Shown: in pieces, positions 34,179-43,811 of the stretch
Layout of the letters: every line of letters begins with the position of its first letter
Numbering within the stretch: the stretch's first letter is position 1
Assembly: GCA_965279125.1 (NCBI GenBank)
Contig: CBDIHL010000039.1
Span: 124,001 to 188,000 of the forward strand
Direction of reading: 5' to 3'
DNA: 64,000 nucleotides
DNA from: Dinoroseobacter sp965279125
Lineage (GTDB): Bacteria > Pseudomonadota > Alphaproteobacteria > Rhodobacterales > Rhodobacteraceae
Position numbers and translations under genes: made by a program
Notes under the pieces: generated by a model
What the model saw: the letters and a program-made list of their open reading frames with translations, nothing else
Database searches by the model: none
Told to the model about the DNA's origin: nothing

Positions 34179-35308
34179 TCCCATTTATTGACCTTGCAGC
34201 TCAGCAAGACCGCCTGCGTCCGCAGATTGAAGCGGGGATTGCGCGGGTTCTGGCGCATGGAAAGTATATTCTCGGTCCTGAAGTGACCGAGCTGGAAGAA
34301 CGGCTCGCCGCCTATACCGGGGCTGCCCATTGCATCAGCTGTGCCAATGGCACAGATGCGTTGCAGATCGCGTTGATGGCGCTGGATGTGGGCCCCGGAG
34401 ATGAGGTCATCACGCCGGGGTTTAGCTATATCGCCACAGCAGAAACGGCTGCCGTTCTTGGGGCAAAGCTGGTCTATGTCGATATCGACCCGGTCAGCTA
34501 TAACTTGGACCCAAGCGTGCTCGAAGCGGCAATCACGCCGCGCACCAAGGCGATTATCCCGGTCAGTCTTTATGGGCAGTGCGCGGATTTCGACGCCATA
34601 AATGCCATTGCCGAGGCGAACGGCGGGATCGCGGTGATCGAAGATGCGGCCCAAAGCTTTGGAGCCAGCTACAAAGGGCGCAAGTCGTGCAACCTGAGCA
34701 CCATCGCCTGCACCAGTTTCTTTCCGTCGAAACCTTTGGGATGCTACGGTGATGGCGGGGCGATGTTTACGTCTGACCCTGATCTTGCGCTCAAGCTGCG
34801 TCAGATTGCGCGCCACGGGCAGGAAAGGCGCTACCACCACGTGCGCGTTGGTGTGAATAGCCGTCTCGATACGCTGCAAGCCGCTGTGCTGCTGCCAAAG
34901 CTGGATATTCTCGATGACGAGATTACGGCGCGCCAGCAGGTGGCGGACCGCTATGCCTCGGCTTTGGCGAGCAATCGGATCACGCCACCGGCGATTGGAC
35001 CCCATAACGTGAGCGCTTGGGCGCAATATACGGTGCGCGTGCCGGAGCGGGCATCGGTGCAAGCGAGCTTGAAAGAGGCGGGCGTGCCGACCGCAGTGCA
35101 TTATCCTTTGCCGCTGAACCGGCAGCCCGCTTTTGCAGAAACGTGTTGTCCTGATTGCACTCCGCTCAGTGACGCGGCTTCGGCGGAGGTGATGAGCCTG
35201 CCGATGCACCCCTATCTGGATATTTCTGCACAAGACAAAGTTGTCACCGCTCTGTATGAGGCCGTAACGAAGGTCTCGACCGACCCGTCCCGGCCCGCAA
35301 AAGTTTAG
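34175..35308 (+). CDS. wbpE: DegT/DnrJ/EryC1-family aminotransferase (WbpE-like)
   Basis: PLP-dependent sugar 3-aminotransferase of 377 residues. The PLP lysine is in the FFPSKPLGCYGDGG loop and the cofactor pocket has GTDALQIALMALDVGPGDEVI and EDAAQSFGA. It uses glutamate to aminate the 3-keto UDP-sugar from WbpB. The final product of this gene set is the UDP-2-acetamido-3-amino- or 2,3-diacetamido-uronic acid; a WecB-type 2-epimerase that could make the manno epimer is present further on (54531-55673), though that enzyme is probably used for FucNAc. The next gene starts 8 bases later. Confidence 0.88.
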   Translation: MIPFIDLAAQQDRLRPQIEAGIARVLAHGKYILGPEVTELEERLAAYTGAAHCISCANGTDALQIALMALDVGPGDEVITPGFSYIATAETAAVLGAKLVYVDIDPVSYNLDPSVLEAAITPRTKAIIPVSLYGQCADFDAINAIAEANGGIAVIEDAAQSFGASYKGRKSCNLSTIACTSFFPSKPLGCYGDGGAMFTSDPDLALKLRQIARHGQERRYHHVRVGVNSRLDTLQAAVLLPKLDILDDEITARQQVADRYASALASNRITPPAIGPHNVSAWAQYTVRVPERASVQASLKEAGVPTAVHYPLPLNRQPAFAETCCPDCTPLSDAASAEVMSLPMHPYLDISAQDKVVTALYEAVTKVSTDPSRPAKV

Positions 35309-35316
35309 GAAAGACC

Positions 35317-36315
35317 ATGGATGTAAACGGAAAGAAGTTTGTTGTTGTGGGCGGTGCTGGCCTGATCGGGTCGCACACGATTGATCGCTTGTTGCAGCAA
35401 GATGTCGGCGAAGTTGTGATCTATGATAACTTTGTCCGTGGCAGCCGTGAAAACCTAACCGAAGCGCTGAAAGACCCCCGCGTGCGGATCTACGACGTGG
35501 GCGGTGACGTGATGCAGGCCGATATTCTGCAATCCGCGTTCGACGGTGCGGATGGTGTCTTTCATCTGGCCGCGTTGTGGTTGCTGCAATGCCACGAATA
35601 CCCCCGCACCGCGTTTGATGTGAACATCCGTGGCACGTTCAATGTCATGGAGGCCTGCGTCGCCAAGGGCATCAAGCGGTTGGTCTGGTCGTCATCTGCA
35701 TCGGTTTATGGCGACGCCATTCAAGAGCCGATGACCGAAGATCATCCATACAACAACAAGAACTTCTACGGCGCGACCAAGATCGCGGGGGAGGCGATGA
35801 TGCGCTCGTTCCACCATCGCTACGGTCTGGATTTTGTCGGGTTGCGCTACATGAACGTCTATGGCCCGCGCCAAGATTACCACGGGGCTTATATCGCGGT
35901 GATCATGAAGATGCTGGACGCCATTGACCGTGGCGAAAGCCCCACGATCATGGGGGATGGGTCTGAGGCGTTTGATTTTGTCGCTGTCGAAGATTGCGGC
36001 TTGGCGAATGTGTGTGCGATGCAATCGGACGCGACCGACGAGTTCTACAATGTCGGGACCGGCACGCGCACATCCCTTAAAGAGCTTGCCGAGATGCTGA
36101 TCCAGATCACGGGTTCCAACCAGCCAATCCAATATGCGCCGCGCAGTCAGGCGACTTTGGTGCGCAATCGTATTGGCTCGCCTGTCAAAGCGAGCGCTGA
36201 AATTGGGTTTACCGCTGAGGTCGAACTGCGTGAAGGATTGGAGCGTCTGATCAAGTGGCGCTCGGAGCACAAAGTGGAAGTTGAAGAGCGGCGCAAGGCC
36301 GTGGGGCTGGCATAA
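35317..36315 (+). CDS. NAD-dependent epimerase/dehydratase (extended SDR)
   Basis: A 332-residue extended SDR with GGAGLIGSHTIDRLL at the N-terminus, SSSASVYGD and YGATK as the Ser-Tyr-Lys catalytic set. The MNVYGPRQDYHGAY stretch and EGLERLIKWRSEH end are like UDP-glucose 4-epimerase-related proteins of surface polysaccharide loci. The substrate is not defined; with the aminotransferase behind it (TAATG overlap), the pair may make an amino-sugar from a 4-keto intermediate. The C-terminus ends in a charged tail (HKVEVEERRKAVGLA). Confidence 0.87.
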   Translation: MDVNGKKFVVVGGAGLIGSHTIDRLLQQDVGEVVIYDNFVRGSRENLTEALKDPRVRIYDVGGDVMQADILQSAFDGADGVFHLAALWLLQCHEYPRTAFDVNIRGTFNVMEACVAKGIKRLVWSSSASVYGDAIQEPMTEDHPYNNKNFYGATKIAGEAMMRSFHHRYGLDFVGLRYMNVYGPRQDYHGAYIAVIMKMLDAIDRGESPTIMGDGSEAFDFVAVEDCGLANVCAMQSDATDEFYNVGTGTRTSLKELAEMLIQITGSNQPIQYAPRSQATLVRNRIGSPVKASAEIGFTAEVELREGLERLIKWRSEHKVEVEERRKAVGLA

Positions 36316-37493
36316 TGAGCACGACACGCTCCGTCCCGATTGCCCGCACGGCGTTGACCGACAGCGAAATCGAGAGTGTTCTCGAACCTTTGCGCTCGGG
36401 ATGGCTTGTCCAAGGTCCAAAGGTCCGTGCTTTTGAGGACGCTTGGTGCGGATTTACGGGGGCTGAGCATTCTATTGCGGTCACGTCCTGCACCTCGGCG
36501 CTGCACCTTTCATTGGCCGCGTTGGGCTTTGGCCCCGGGGACGAGGCGATTGTGCCTGCGCTGACATGGATTTCGACTGCCAATGTGGTGGAACATCTGG
36601 GCGGCACAGTGCGTTTCTGTGACATCGACCCCGTCACGTTCAATATCGATGTCGCCCAAGCGGAAGCGCTTGTCGGGCCTAAAACCCGTGCGATTTTGCC
36701 AGTGCATTTGTTTGGCTTGCCCGCCGACATGAAAGCCGTGGAAACCTTGGCCGCCAAGCATGATCTTTGGATCGTCGAGGATGCCGCTTGTGGCTTTGGC
36801 AGTCGCATTGAGGGGACGCATGTTGGTGCCTTTGGGCATCCTGGATGCTTCAGCTTCCATCCGCGCAAGGCCATCACGACCGGCGAAGGCGGTATGGTCA
36901 CGACCAACGATGAAGGCTTTGCCACGAAGGTGCGGCGGCTTAGGGACCACGGTGCGGCGATGAGCGATCTACAGCGTCATCTCGGTGCGCGCCCCTATCT
37001 TTTGGCGGACCATCCTGACGCTGGATACAATCAACGTATGACGGATCTGCAGGCCGCCTTAGGTGTCGCGCAGATGGAGCGCGCGTCCGATATCGTGGCC
37101 GAACGTCAGCGTCTGGCTGCCGTCTACGATGATGCGTTTGCTGATCTCGACTGGCTGCGCACACCTGCGCATGTCGACGCGATGGCGCATGGCTACCAAA
37201 GCTATCCATGTATGTTCCAGCCGAACCGAATTTCCACCGAGGCGATTTCTGACATCAATCTGGCGCGCAATGCGTGGATGGATCAACTGCAACAAGCCGG
37301 AATTTCGACGCGGCCTGCGACCCATGCCGTCCATATGCTGACCTATTACCGTGAGAAATATGGTTTGCGTCCTGAGGACATGCCGAATGCGTGGGCCGCA
37401 AATGATTGCAGCATATCATTGCCGCTGTTTCACGGAATGACCGAGGCCGAGCAGGACTACGTCATAGAGCATGTGCGCGCTGGACCTGTCTGA
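36315..37493 (+). CDS. DegT/DnrJ/EryC1-family sugar aminotransferase
   Basis: Second PLP aminotransferase in the locus, 392 residues. The cofactor pocket contains SCTSALHLSLAALGFGPGDE, VEDAACGFGS and the Lys in FSFHPRKAITTGEGGMV. It is distinct from the WbpE-like enzyme, with an N-terminal VPIARTALTDSEIESVLEPL typical of 4-amino-sugar transaminases. Start and stop junctions overlap neighbours by 1 and 1 bases (TAATG before it, TGATG after it), so it is translated with the epimerase and the amidotransferase. The substrate is inferred only from these partners. Confidence 0.88.
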   Translation: MSTTRSVPIARTALTDSEIESVLEPLRSGWLVQGPKVRAFEDAWCGFTGAEHSIAVTSCTSALHLSLAALGFGPGDEAIVPALTWISTANVVEHLGGTVRFCDIDPVTFNIDVAQAEALVGPKTRAILPVHLFGLPADMKAVETLAAKHDLWIVEDAACGFGSRIEGTHVGAFGHPGCFSFHPRKAITTGEGGMVTTNDEGFATKVRRLRDHGAAMSDLQRHLGARPYLLADHPDAGYNQRMTDLQAALGVAQMERASDIVAERQRLAAVYDDAFADLDWLRTPAHVDAMAHGYQSYPCMFQPNRISTEAISDINLARNAWMDQLQQAGISTRPATHAVHMLTYYREKYGLRPEDMPNAWAANDCSISLPLFHGMTEAEQDYVIEHVRAGPV

Positions 37494-39373
37494 TGTGTGG
37501 AATTACGGGTCTGCTTGATCTGTCAGGGGCACCGATCTCGCCGGTGACTTTGCAGAAAATGACCGATGCGATTGCGCATCGTGGGCCCGACGGAGAAGGC
37601 CACTGGATCGAGGGGAATGTCGGGCTTGGCCATCGGCGCTTGGCGATCTTGGATCTGTCGCCTGCGGGCCATCAGCCGATGATCAATGCCGACCATCGCT
37701 ATGTTCTGAGCTACAATGGCGAGATCTATAACTTTCGTGAACTGCGCGCCGAGCTGCAACGAGAAGGGTATTGGTTCAGCTCCCAAACCGATAGCGAAGT
37801 TGTTCTGAACGCGCTGGCCCATTGGGGACCGGATGCGCTGCTGAAGTTCAACGGCATGTTCGCCTTGGCGCTATGGGACCGAAAGCGGCAACAATTGCTG
37901 CTGGCGCGGGATCGCTATGGGATCAAGCCTCTGTATATCGCGCAGCAAGGCAAGAAATTCGCGTTTGGCTCGGAACAAAAAGCCATTCTTGCGCAGCCTG
38001 ATTTTCAGCGACAGATGAACATGCCGGCGATGTTGGAATACTTTACGTTCCAGAACATTTTCACGGATCAGACGCTTCTCAAAGATGTGCACCTTCTTCC
38101 GGCGGGCCACTATGCCACGCTGGATTTGCGACAGTCTTCACCCAGCCTGAAGACCACCAAATATTGGGATTATCAATTTCGCGAACCAACCGAAGTTGCT
38201 GACCGGGAGGAATACGTCGAAGAACTTGATCGGCTGTTTCGCCAAGCCGTCAACCGCCAACTGGTCAGCGATGTCGAACTTGGCGCTTACCTGAGTGGTG
38301 GGATGGACAGCGGCTCGATCACCGCGATTGCAGCCCAGTCTTTCCCCTACCTCAAGACCTTTACCTGCGGATTTGATCTGAGTTCTGCCTCCGGCGTCGA
38401 ACTGGTCTATGACGAACGGGACCGCGCAGAAGCTATGTCTGCGCGCTTCAAGACCGAGCATTACGAGATGGTCTTGAAGGCCGGAGACATGGAACGGTGT
38501 TTGCCTAGCGTCGCGCACCACCTAGAAGAACCGCGCGTTGGTCAGAGTTACCCGAATTATTATGCGGCGAAACTGGCCAGCAAGTTTGTTAAGGTGGTCC
38601 TCTCGGGCGGCGGCGGAGATGAGCTGTTCGGTGGCTATCCATGGCGCTATTACCGTGCGGTCTCAAACCAGGGGTTCGAGCATTATATCGATCAGTATTA
38701 CCAATTCTGGCATCGGCTGATCCCCAACTCCATGCTGTCGAAAGTGTTTGCGCCAGTCGCAGAAGAGGTGCGTGACGTTTGGACCCGAGATATTTTCCGG
38801 GACGTCTTCCTTAGTCATGACAACGAGTTGTCGAGGCCTGAGGACTACATTAACCATTCGCTCTATTTTGAAGCCAAGACGTTCCTGCACGGCCTCTTCG
38901 TGGTCGAAGACAAGCTGAGCATGGCGCATGGTCTGGAAAGCCGCGTTCCGTTCATGGACAACGACCTCGTGGATTTTGCCATGCGGTGCCCCGTGAACTT
39001 GAAGCTCAATAACTTGGCTGATGTCATAAAGCTGAACGAGAATGACGTTGGCAACAAACCTCGGCGCTATTTCCAGAAGACCAGTGACGGCAAGCAAATC
39101 TTGCGAGATATGATGTCCCGCCATATCCCCCAAGACATTACGACCGCTGCAAAGCAAGGGTTCTCGTCGCCCGATGCAAGTTGGTTCAAAGGCGAAAGCA
39201 TTGACTTTGTGCGGCGCACGCTGCTGGAAAAGGATGCCGCGATCTACCAATTCATGGCACGTGGTCCCGTCGAAGACTTGGTGATGCAGCACCTCAATGG
39301 CGAAGAGAACCGGCGCCTGTTGATCTGGTCTTTGCTGAATGTCGAGGCGTGGCATCAGGACTTCATCGCGTGA
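37493..39373 (+). CDS. Asparagine synthase-like glutamine amidotransferase
   Basis: A 626-residue AsnB-type enzyme with an N-terminal class-II glutaminase domain. Cys2 (after Met removal) is the nucleophile in MCGITGLLDL, and HRGPDGEGHW and LGHRRLAI follow. The C-terminal synthetase domain carries LSGGMDSGSITAIAA and VLSGGGGDELFGGYPW. In polysaccharide loci such enzymes amidate uronic acids rather than aspartate (WbpS-type). With the WbpABDE set upstream, the likely product is an amidated 2,3-diamino-uronic acid. The start overlaps the previous stop (TGATG). Confidence 0.9.
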   Translation: MCGITGLLDLSGAPISPVTLQKMTDAIAHRGPDGEGHWIEGNVGLGHRRLAILDLSPAGHQPMINADHRYVLSYNGEIYNFRELRAELQREGYWFSSQTDSEVVLNALAHWGPDALLKFNGMFALALWDRKRQQLLLARDRYGIKPLYIAQQGKKFAFGSEQKAILAQPDFQRQMNMPAMLEYFTFQNIFTDQTLLKDVHLLPAGHYATLDLRQSSPSLKTTKYWDYQFREPTEVADREEYVEELDRLFRQAVNRQLVSDVELGAYLSGGMDSGSITAIAAQSFPYLKTFTCGFDLSSASGVELVYDERDRAEAMSARFKTEHYEMVLKAGDMERCLPSVAHHLEEPRVGQSYPNYYAAKLASKFVKVVLSGGGGDELFGGYPWRYYRAVSNQGFEHYIDQYYQFWHRLIPNSMLSKVFAPVAEEVRDVWTRDIFRDVFLSHDNELSRPEDYINHSLYFEAKTFLHGLFVVEDKLSMAHGLESRVPFMDNDLVDFAMRCPVNLKLNNLADVIKLNENDVGNKPRRYFQKTSDGKQILRDMMSRHIPQDITTAAKQGFSSPDASWFKGESIDFVRRTLLEKDAAIYQFMARGPVEDLVMQHLNGEENRRLLIWSLLNVEAWHQDFIA

Positions 39374-40416
39374 GCCAAATGCTGCAAATCGAAGCCTATA
39401 CCCCTACCGATAGCGAAGCTTATGATGCGTTCTTGCTCGGAGATCCGAGCACTCTTGTCTATCAGACAAGCTCTTACATGGGGCTTTTGGAAAACCTGCT
39501 GGGGGCCACGAATGCCACGCTCCTTGCGCGCGACGATGAAGGGCAGCTGAAAGGCGCTTTGCCCTTGATGCGCAAAGAGGGGCCGTTTGGGGCCGTGCTT
39601 AACTCGCTCCCATTTTACGGGAGTAACGGCGCTCTGATTGCACGCAACACTTTTGCCGCGGATGCACTACGCGCTCAGTTTATGCGAGTTGCGCAGCAGG
39701 AAGATGTGGCGGCGTGGACAGTCGTTGAAAACCCGCTGGATCCGAGTGGATTCGTACCTTTCGAGGCCGCGATGGAAGAAGCGCGCATCGGACAGTTCAC
39801 CCCTTTGCCTCAAGAGGGCAACATCCCTGATGCGCTGATGACGGCATTTCACGGCAAGACCCGCAATATGGTGCGCAAGACGGAAAAGCTGGGCATCGAG
39901 GTTCGGACAGACCCCACAGCGTTCGACTTCTTGGCCCGCACCCATACCGACAACATGGCTGAGATTGGGGGGCAGGCAAAGTCGCACCGATTCTTCGATC
40001 TTGTCCCGTCCTATTTCAATGCCGGACGCGATTATCAGATCTATGTCGCATCCTTGGATGGGGTTGATATCGCGGCATTGCTGGTGCTGTTCTGGAATAA
40101 GACAGTCGAGTACTACACCCCCGTTGTGGTCAAGGCACATCGCAGCAGCCAACCGCTGAGTGCTCTGATTTTTCAAGCAATGTGTGATGCTGCTGAACGC
40201 GGGTACGTGTGGTGGAACTGGGGTGGTACGTGGCATTCGCAAGCCGGTGTGTATCAGTTCAAGTCTCGCTGGGGCACGCGCGATATCGATTACCGATATA
40301 AGATTCAAGTGAACAATACGCGCCTTCTCGATGCGACACCGCACCAGCTATTGGAAGGCTATCCGGGGTTTTACACTGCGCCCTTCTCCAAGCTGCGCCC
40401 TGCTTCCAATCCTTGA
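39370..40416 (+). CDS. GNAT/FemAB-like acyl or aminoacyl transferase
   Basis: A 348-residue protein resembling the FemAB/peptidoglycan-bridge (Acetyltransf_6) fold: an N-terminal half (YQTSSYMGLLENLLG, GQLKGALPLMRK) and a C-terminal GNAT half with KTRNMVRKTEKLGIEV, VDIAALLVLFWNKTVEYYTPV and FKSRWGT. It could transfer an acyl or amino acid group to a sugar amine. GTG 39370 was chosen because it overlaps the asnB stop as GTGA; a downstream ATG at 39379 is the alternative. Position between the amidotransferase and the methyltransferase suggests it decorates the same sugar. Confidence 0.78.
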   Translation: MSQMLQIEAYTPTDSEAYDAFLLGDPSTLVYQTSSYMGLLENLLGATNATLLARDDEGQLKGALPLMRKEGPFGAVLNSLPFYGSNGALIARNTFAADALRAQFMRVAQQEDVAAWTVVENPLDPSGFVPFEAAMEEARIGQFTPLPQEGNIPDALMTAFHGKTRNMVRKTEKLGIEVRTDPTAFDFLARTHTDNMAEIGGQAKSHRFFDLVPSYFNAGRDYQIYVASLDGVDIAALLVLFWNKTVEYYTPVVVKAHRSSQPLSALIFQAMCDAAERGYVWWNWGGTWHSQAGVYQFKSRWGTRDIDYRYKIQVNNTRLLDATPHQLLEGYPGFYTAPFSKLRPASNP

Positions 40417-40429
40417 AGGAGTTTCGTTC

Positions 40430-41137
40430 GTGACACCCCCTGAAAGCGACCCCAAGCACTTGCCCGATGGACAATCCGATGGGTCTGCACAGTTTGAGAC
40501 GATACAAAATCTATATACGTCGAGTTATGAAGTCTATGGCGATCACCCTGGTGCGCTGATGACCCCAAAGGGGCGTGGCGAGCTGCGCTATAGTGCTGTG
40601 CCCGAGGTTCTTGGTCCCGACGGGGGCAGCTTGCTCGACTATGGGTGTGGGCTTGGCTATCTATTTGAAACCCTGTCAAAATCCGGCCTGCCGGTCGCAT
40701 ATCATGGTGTTGATATGATGCAGAGTTTTGTCGATGCGTGTCGTGCGAAGTTTGCAGATCGCGCACAGTTTGACGTGATTGACCCCGAGCATCCGCTTGA
40801 AGGCGCATATGACGTTGTTTTTGCGTCGGGTGTTTTCAATCTGCAAAGCCACGCGGACCCGGCCGTGTCCAAACGCTATGCGTTCGAGCGGATCGCGGAG
40901 CTTTTCGAGCGTGCAAATACCGCGCTGATTTGCGATTTCCCAAGCCAGTACGTAGATTTTCAACAAGAGAATGCACAGCATTTTACGGTCGGTGAAGTTG
41001 CTGATTTCTGCGTTTCTCGACTGTCGCGGCGCTTTGTGGTGCGCCATGATATTTTGCCATATGAGTTTACACTCGTTGCGTGGAAAGATGACCGCATTGC
41101 GCGGCCACAGAATATTTTCGCGGTGAACCAAGAATGA
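40430..41137 (+). CDS. Class I SAM-dependent methyltransferase
   Basis: A 235-residue methyltransferase with a GxG SAM site (LLDYGCGLGYLFETL), an acidic ribose-binding loop (HGVDMMQSFVD) and post-motif DVVFASGVFNLQ. It starts at GTG 40430 with AAGGAG 8 bases upstream; this is the clearest ribosome site in the cluster and decides the start over ATG 40331, which would sit inside the previous gene. Its stop overlaps the FAD protein start (ATGA). It probably methylates a sugar of the repeat unit. Confidence 0.85.
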   Translation: MTPPESDPKHLPDGQSDGSAQFETIQNLYTSSYEVYGDHPGALMTPKGRGELRYSAVPEVLGPDGGSLLDYGCGLGYLFETLSKSGLPVAYHGVDMMQSFVDACRAKFADRAQFDVIDPEHPLEGAYDVVFASGVFNLQSHADPAVSKRYAFERIAELFERANTALICDFPSQYVDFQQENAQHFTVGEVADFCVSRLSRRFVVRHDILPYEFTLVAWKDDRIARPQNIFAVNQE

Positions 41138-42516
41138 CCGTTGCGATAATCGGAGCAGGCCTCTCTGGTCTTGTGGCGGCTGCGCGTGCGGCAGAGCTAA
41201 ACCCCAACAGACAGGTCATAATCATTGATCAAGCAGAGCGGCCCGGCGGATTGCTGGGCGGGACCTACTACGATGCGGATGATCTGTATTTTGACATAGG
41301 AACACATATCTACAAGGAAACCGGACGCCCCGAGATTGACCGTCTCCTGCGTGATGTCGTCCCGAGCGATGATCTGATCTACATGACCCAGCAGACGGGC
41401 GATCTGTCGGGTGCGATTTATGAAGGCCGGCTGCAGGTTAACAGTCATTTCCCGGATTTGCGGGGACAACAGCGCCTCGAGGCCGCCGCGCGCGCGCTTG
41501 TTAGCCATGCTCTAGAAGGGCAGCCTGAGCTTGCCTTGAACCGACTGCACCCCGTCCTGGAGGTCTCGGAAGCGCGTTTTGGCACGAGATACACTCAAGA
41601 TGTTATCGTTCCAATCCTGTCGCATATCTTTGATCGACCGATTGAAGACCTCGCAACATTCTCGCTGTTTCTGCCGGGTATCACGCGGGCTATTTTGGAC
41701 GATCCAGACGCGTGGCATACTCATGAAGACAGCGACATTTACCGAGCTTTGATTGCCTATCCTGAACAACGCCAGTTGCCGCACGCATACCGGCATGGTT
41801 TGGGCCATTTTTATGCGCGCAGGCATGGATCAAACAGTGTCGTGATGGGTCTGGCTGCGCATGTGCAGGATCAAGGCGTCCAGATCTGGACGGACGCGAA
41901 GATTACGAGTGTGGACCTTGAGACCGGCCGGCTTTGTGTCGACCGCATGGGCCAAACGGCGCAGGTCGTGCAAGCCGACCAGATTGTTTTTGCAACTGGG
42001 GCGATTGGGACTGCGGCGCTGCTTGGTCATGATTTGCGCACCGCAGGGCTGGACCGACCAATGAGCCATTGGATCTTGAACCTCGTTCTTGAAGCGCCCA
42101 GCGACTGTGATCTGCAATATCTCTATGGGTTTGATCCAGATTGCCCGTGGTATCGCGTGACGAATTACAATGCGTTTAGTGGGCAGAAAGACGATTGCCG
42201 CATGACGGTCGAGGTGCTTGGTGATCGCATCGACGATCCGATAACACGGGCCGCGGACATCGCGCAGCAGCTGCATGATCATGGCATTGCGGGCAGCCCA
42301 AATATCCAGTTTTCAGCCAGCTTGAAGTTGAAGAGTGGGTTTCCGGTTCCCAGCACCCGCAATATGAAGGGGATCGAGGCCATCGCGAAGACAGTGCGCG
42401 CCCAACTGGGATCGCGGCATATATTATGTGGGGTTGGAAGCAAGGACGGTGTTTTCTTCCAGAATGAAGTCTTGGCGGGGGCCTATGATGGCGTCTCGGA
42501 AAAGCTGCTCGGCTAA
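41134..42516 (+). CDS. FAD-dependent oxidoreductase, UDP-galactopyranose-mutase-like fold
   Basis: A 460-residue flavoprotein with a dinucleotide motif at the very start (VAIIGAGLSGLVAAARAAEL) and the paired Glu/Asp-like region IDQAERPGGLLGG. DIGTHIYKETG recalls the substrate-binding region of UDP-galactopyranose mutases, but the rest is closer to amine-oxidase-like proteins. It might reshape a UDP-sugar ring or oxidise an amine. It shares ATGA and TAATG junctions with both neighbours. The substrate is unknown. Confidence 0.72.
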   Translation: MTVAIIGAGLSGLVAAARAAELNPNRQVIIIDQAERPGGLLGGTYYDADDLYFDIGTHIYKETGRPEIDRLLRDVVPSDDLIYMTQQTGDLSGAIYEGRLQVNSHFPDLRGQQRLEAAARALVSHALEGQPELALNRLHPVLEVSEARFGTRYTQDVIVPILSHIFDRPIEDLATFSLFLPGITRAILDDPDAWHTHEDSDIYRALIAYPEQRQLPHAYRHGLGHFYARRHGSNSVVMGLAAHVQDQGVQIWTDAKITSVDLETGRLCVDRMGQTAQVVQADQIVFATGAIGTAALLGHDLRTAGLDRPMSHWILNLVLEAPSDCDLQYLYGFDPDCPWYRVTNYNAFSGQKDDCRMTVEVLGDRIDDPITRAADIAQQLHDHGIAGSPNIQFSASLKLKSGFPVPSTRNMKGIEAIAKTVRAQLGSRHILCGVGSKDGVFFQNEVLAGAYDGVSEKLLG

Positions 42517-43811
42517 TGTGGGGAGTGCTACGCGATATCATCAAGGCGTTGGTTTTCATGCCAATAGCCGCGCTGATCATCCTAACGGCTGCTCTGTTGG
42601 CGCGCTATTTCGGCAGATCCGAACGCAAGCGGCTTGTTTGGGGCAGCGATCCCATCGGCAACAACCGATATTGGTCTCGCGCGATGAAGGAAGCCGGATT
42701 TCCGTCTGAGACCTTCACGGTTGGCTACTATGCAAAGATCAGCACGCGGCAAGATTGGGACCGTATCCTCGACGAGGAGTTTGGCCGCCTACCACATCAG
42801 ATCAAACTGGTCCTCGCGTTTGCAACGGCCTTGTTTCGGTATGATGTCTTCGTCATGGGGTTCAGTGGTTTTTTCGTTGGTGGCACGGGGTTGTGGCGAC
42901 TACAGGCCCATGCCTTTCGGATTGCCCGGAAAAAAACTGTGCTTATCCCATTCGGAGCGGATTACTTTTCCTACCGGGATATACGCTCGACCGCATTGCT
43001 GCATGGTCTGTTGATGTCGTATCCAGAATTTGCGCGCAAGCAGGGCGCGATTGCAGCGCGCGTCGCGTATTGGACGCGCCATGCTGACGTCATGATCCCC
43101 GGCATGATGGGGCCAGATGGCGGCGGGCGTTGGGATGTGTTGGCCCCTTCCAGCCTTTCGGTCGATCTTGATCAGTGGACGCCGAAGCGGCGTGCGGACA
43201 CAGCGGATGGTGCCAGCGCAACCGTATCGATCGCGCATGCCCCCAACCACCGAGGGTTCAAGGGCTCGGAGTTCGTGATCGAGGCGGTAGAGGAGCTTAG
43301 ACAAGAGGGGCTAAAGGTTGAGCTGAACTTGATCGAAGGCAAGCAGAACAGTGAGCTGCGCCGCATTCTTGCGGAAGATACAGATATACTTGTGGAGCAA
43401 TTGATTGCCACGGGGCATGGCCTCAATGCCGTTGAAGGCATGGCGAGTGGCTTATGCGTCGTCGCAAATCTGGAAGATCAGCAATACACGCGTCTGTTTC
43501 GTCGCTGGTCGCATCTGGATGAATGCCCCATCGTTTCGGCTGAACCCGAGACGATTAAGAACGTTCTGCGCCGTCTGATTACTGATCCGCAGTTGCGAAA
43601 AGAATTGGGGCGCGCAAATCGCGCTTATGCGGAAAAGTATCACGGCCTTAAGGCATCAGAGTTCCTGTTCACAGAAGTGATCGCCTATCTTGATGGCGAG
43701 CGCGACAGCTTGATCAACCTCTATCACCCGCTCTTGGGCCCTCGTGCCAAGACAGCTCCGAAGATCACGCACCCGCTGGTGAACAATCGCCTGCCTGACA
43801 CGGAATGCTAA
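42516..43811 (+). CDS. Glycosyltransferase, GT-B type, N-terminal membrane helix
   Basis: A 431-residue protein with one N-terminal hydrophobic helix (IIKALVFMPIAALIILTAALLA), then a GT-B-like body. The donor domain signals are ATVSIAHAPNHRGFKGSEF, GHGLNAVEGMASGLCVV and the RLITDPQLRKELGRANRAY region. It shares the unusual YDVFVMGFSGFF / FDVFIMGCSTSFF stretch with the protein at 46126-47499, so the two are diverged paralogues. Start and stop overlap neighbours (TAATG; 7 bases with wzx). Acceptor and donor unknown. Confidence 0.8.
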   Translation: MWGVLRDIIKALVFMPIAALIILTAALLARYFGRSERKRLVWGSDPIGNNRYWSRAMKEAGFPSETFTVGYYAKISTRQDWDRILDEEFGRLPHQIKLVLAFATALFRYDVFVMGFSGFFVGGTGLWRLQAHAFRIARKKTVLIPFGADYFSYRDIRSTALLHGLLMSYPEFARKQGAIAARVAYWTRHADVMIPGMMGPDGGGRWDVLAPSSLSVDLDQWTPKRRADTADGASATVSIAHAPNHRGFKGSEFVIEAVEELRQEGLKVELNLIEGKQNSELRRILAEDTDILVEQLIATGHGLNAVEGMASGLCVVANLEDQQYTRLFRRWSHLDECPIVSAEPETIKNVLRRLITDPQLRKELGRANRAYAEKYHGLKASEFLFTEVIAYLDGERDSLINLYHPLLGPRAKTAPKITHPLVNNRLPDTEC

